A DNA stretch of 64,000 bases from the NCBI RefSeq assembly GCF_036924595.1, contig NZ_JAZHRV010000001.1, positions 620,001 through 684,000 on the forward strand. The letters run 5' to 3'. The position numbers were made by a program, and so were the translations under genes. Positions 63,730 through 64,000 of the stretch are shown here, one piece after another. The DNA is from Bradyrhizobium algeriense (lineage in GTDB: Bacteria > Pseudomonadota > Alphaproteobacteria > Rhizobiales > Xanthobacteraceae). The notes beneath the pieces were generated by a model. It ran no database searches. It was not told where the DNA came from and saw only the letters and a list, made by a program, of their open reading frames with translations. Each line of letters opens with the position of its first letter. Position 1 is the stretch's first letter.

Positions 63730-64000
63730 CGTGATCGTCCGTGTCGTTTCAGGGGTGCAGGCGGGGCCGTCGACTCGCGAACGACGAGCGAGTAGTCGAT
63801 TTCGTGATGCATGATGGCCTGTTCGCCGGCCAGCCGCCGGACCAGATATTCGCCGGCGCGCTGCCAGGTCTCGCCGGTGGGGACATGAATGGTGGTCAGG
63901 CTCGGCCGCAAATGCCGGCTCCAGTCGAGATCGTCGAAGCCGACGACGGAGAGGTCACGCGGCACCGAGAAACCGCTGCGCTCAGCTTCCAGCAGCACGC
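63726..64000 (-). CDS. LacI-family transcriptional regulator, C-terminal part (5' end outside window)
   Basis: The last 90 or so residues of a LacI/GalR-type regulator: [57 protein letters not shown]. The frame stays open to the window edge. It probably controls the SDR gene whose start it overlaps. Confidence 0.82.
   Translation of the reverse strand, partial: VLLEAERSGFSVPRDLSVVGFDDLDWSRHLRPSLTTIHVPTGETWQRAGEYLVRRLAGEQAIMHHEIDYSLVVRESTAPPAPLKRHGRSR

Noticed and set aside
1..64000. tRNA, rRNA, CRISPR arrays, insertion sequences, prophage
   Set aside because: I looked for cloverleaf arms, regular spacer repeats, transposase or integrase motifs and found none.

Overview
The window is high-GC, densely coded DNA from what looks like a Bradyrhizobium-like alphaproteobacterium (Hyphomicrobiales). 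This is inferred from gene content: many ABC and catabolic genes, DUF1236 and DUF4864 proteins, AI-2E permease, xanthine-dehydrogenase-type genes. Two families of short palindromic intergenic repeats point the same way. I see no rRNA, tRNA, CRISPR array, phage or insertion sequence. The two ends cut through genes: a GNAT acetyltransferase at the left and a LacI-type regulator at the right.

Left third (1-33755) is a mosaic of small metabolic modules. These are an AI-2E permease; a cupredoxin next to a His-rich exported protein; an MFS carrier; and a hydratase / enoyl-CoA hydratase / tautomerase-like operon with a divergent TetR regulator. Next come a hybrid histidine kinase with an ethylene-receptor-like sensor, and an amino-acid block. 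That block holds an XRE-cupin regulator, omega-aminotransferase, dadA, an S/N-oxide molybdo-reductase coupled to a second XRE-cupin regulator, and a polar amino-acid ABC importer with an FAD oxidase. They are followed by a DUF1236 protein, a divergent ggt/chaC pair for gamma-glutamyl compounds, two Baeyer-Villiger-type flavoproteins (one fused to an esterase), a PhyH / ATC-hydrolase / NTF2 group, and a LysR/TctC pair. At 33759-37912 there is a MacAB-like ABC exporter with adaptor, ATPase and two permeases.

The most remarkable part is 39397-59089: eighteen genes on the minus strand with gaps of 30 bases or less, many overlapping. In transcription order they are a Liv-type importer (two permeases, LivG, and a LivF fused to a Tm-1-like domain), a TIM-barrel PEP-hydrolase-family protein, a giant flotillin with hendecad repeats, two CoxG-like SRPBCC proteins, a CODH/xanthine-dehydrogenase-type molybdenum hydroxylase (FAD, 2Fe-2S, and a large subunit split in two), its MoxR and VWA maturation factors, an amidohydrolase, a metallo-beta-lactamase lactonase, an SMP-30/isochorismatase-like fusion and an azoreductase. 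AraC and LivJ genes lie just upstream and a quinone-oxidoreductase-like gene just downstream. I read it as one uptake-hydroxylation-ring-opening pathway for an unknown, probably cyclic, substrate, organised at a flotillin membrane platform. The pathway assignment is inference; the gene order and domain content are visible.

The right end holds a DUF2066 protein, an intergenic hairpin repeat, and an SDR dehydrogenase overlapping the truncated LacI-type gene.
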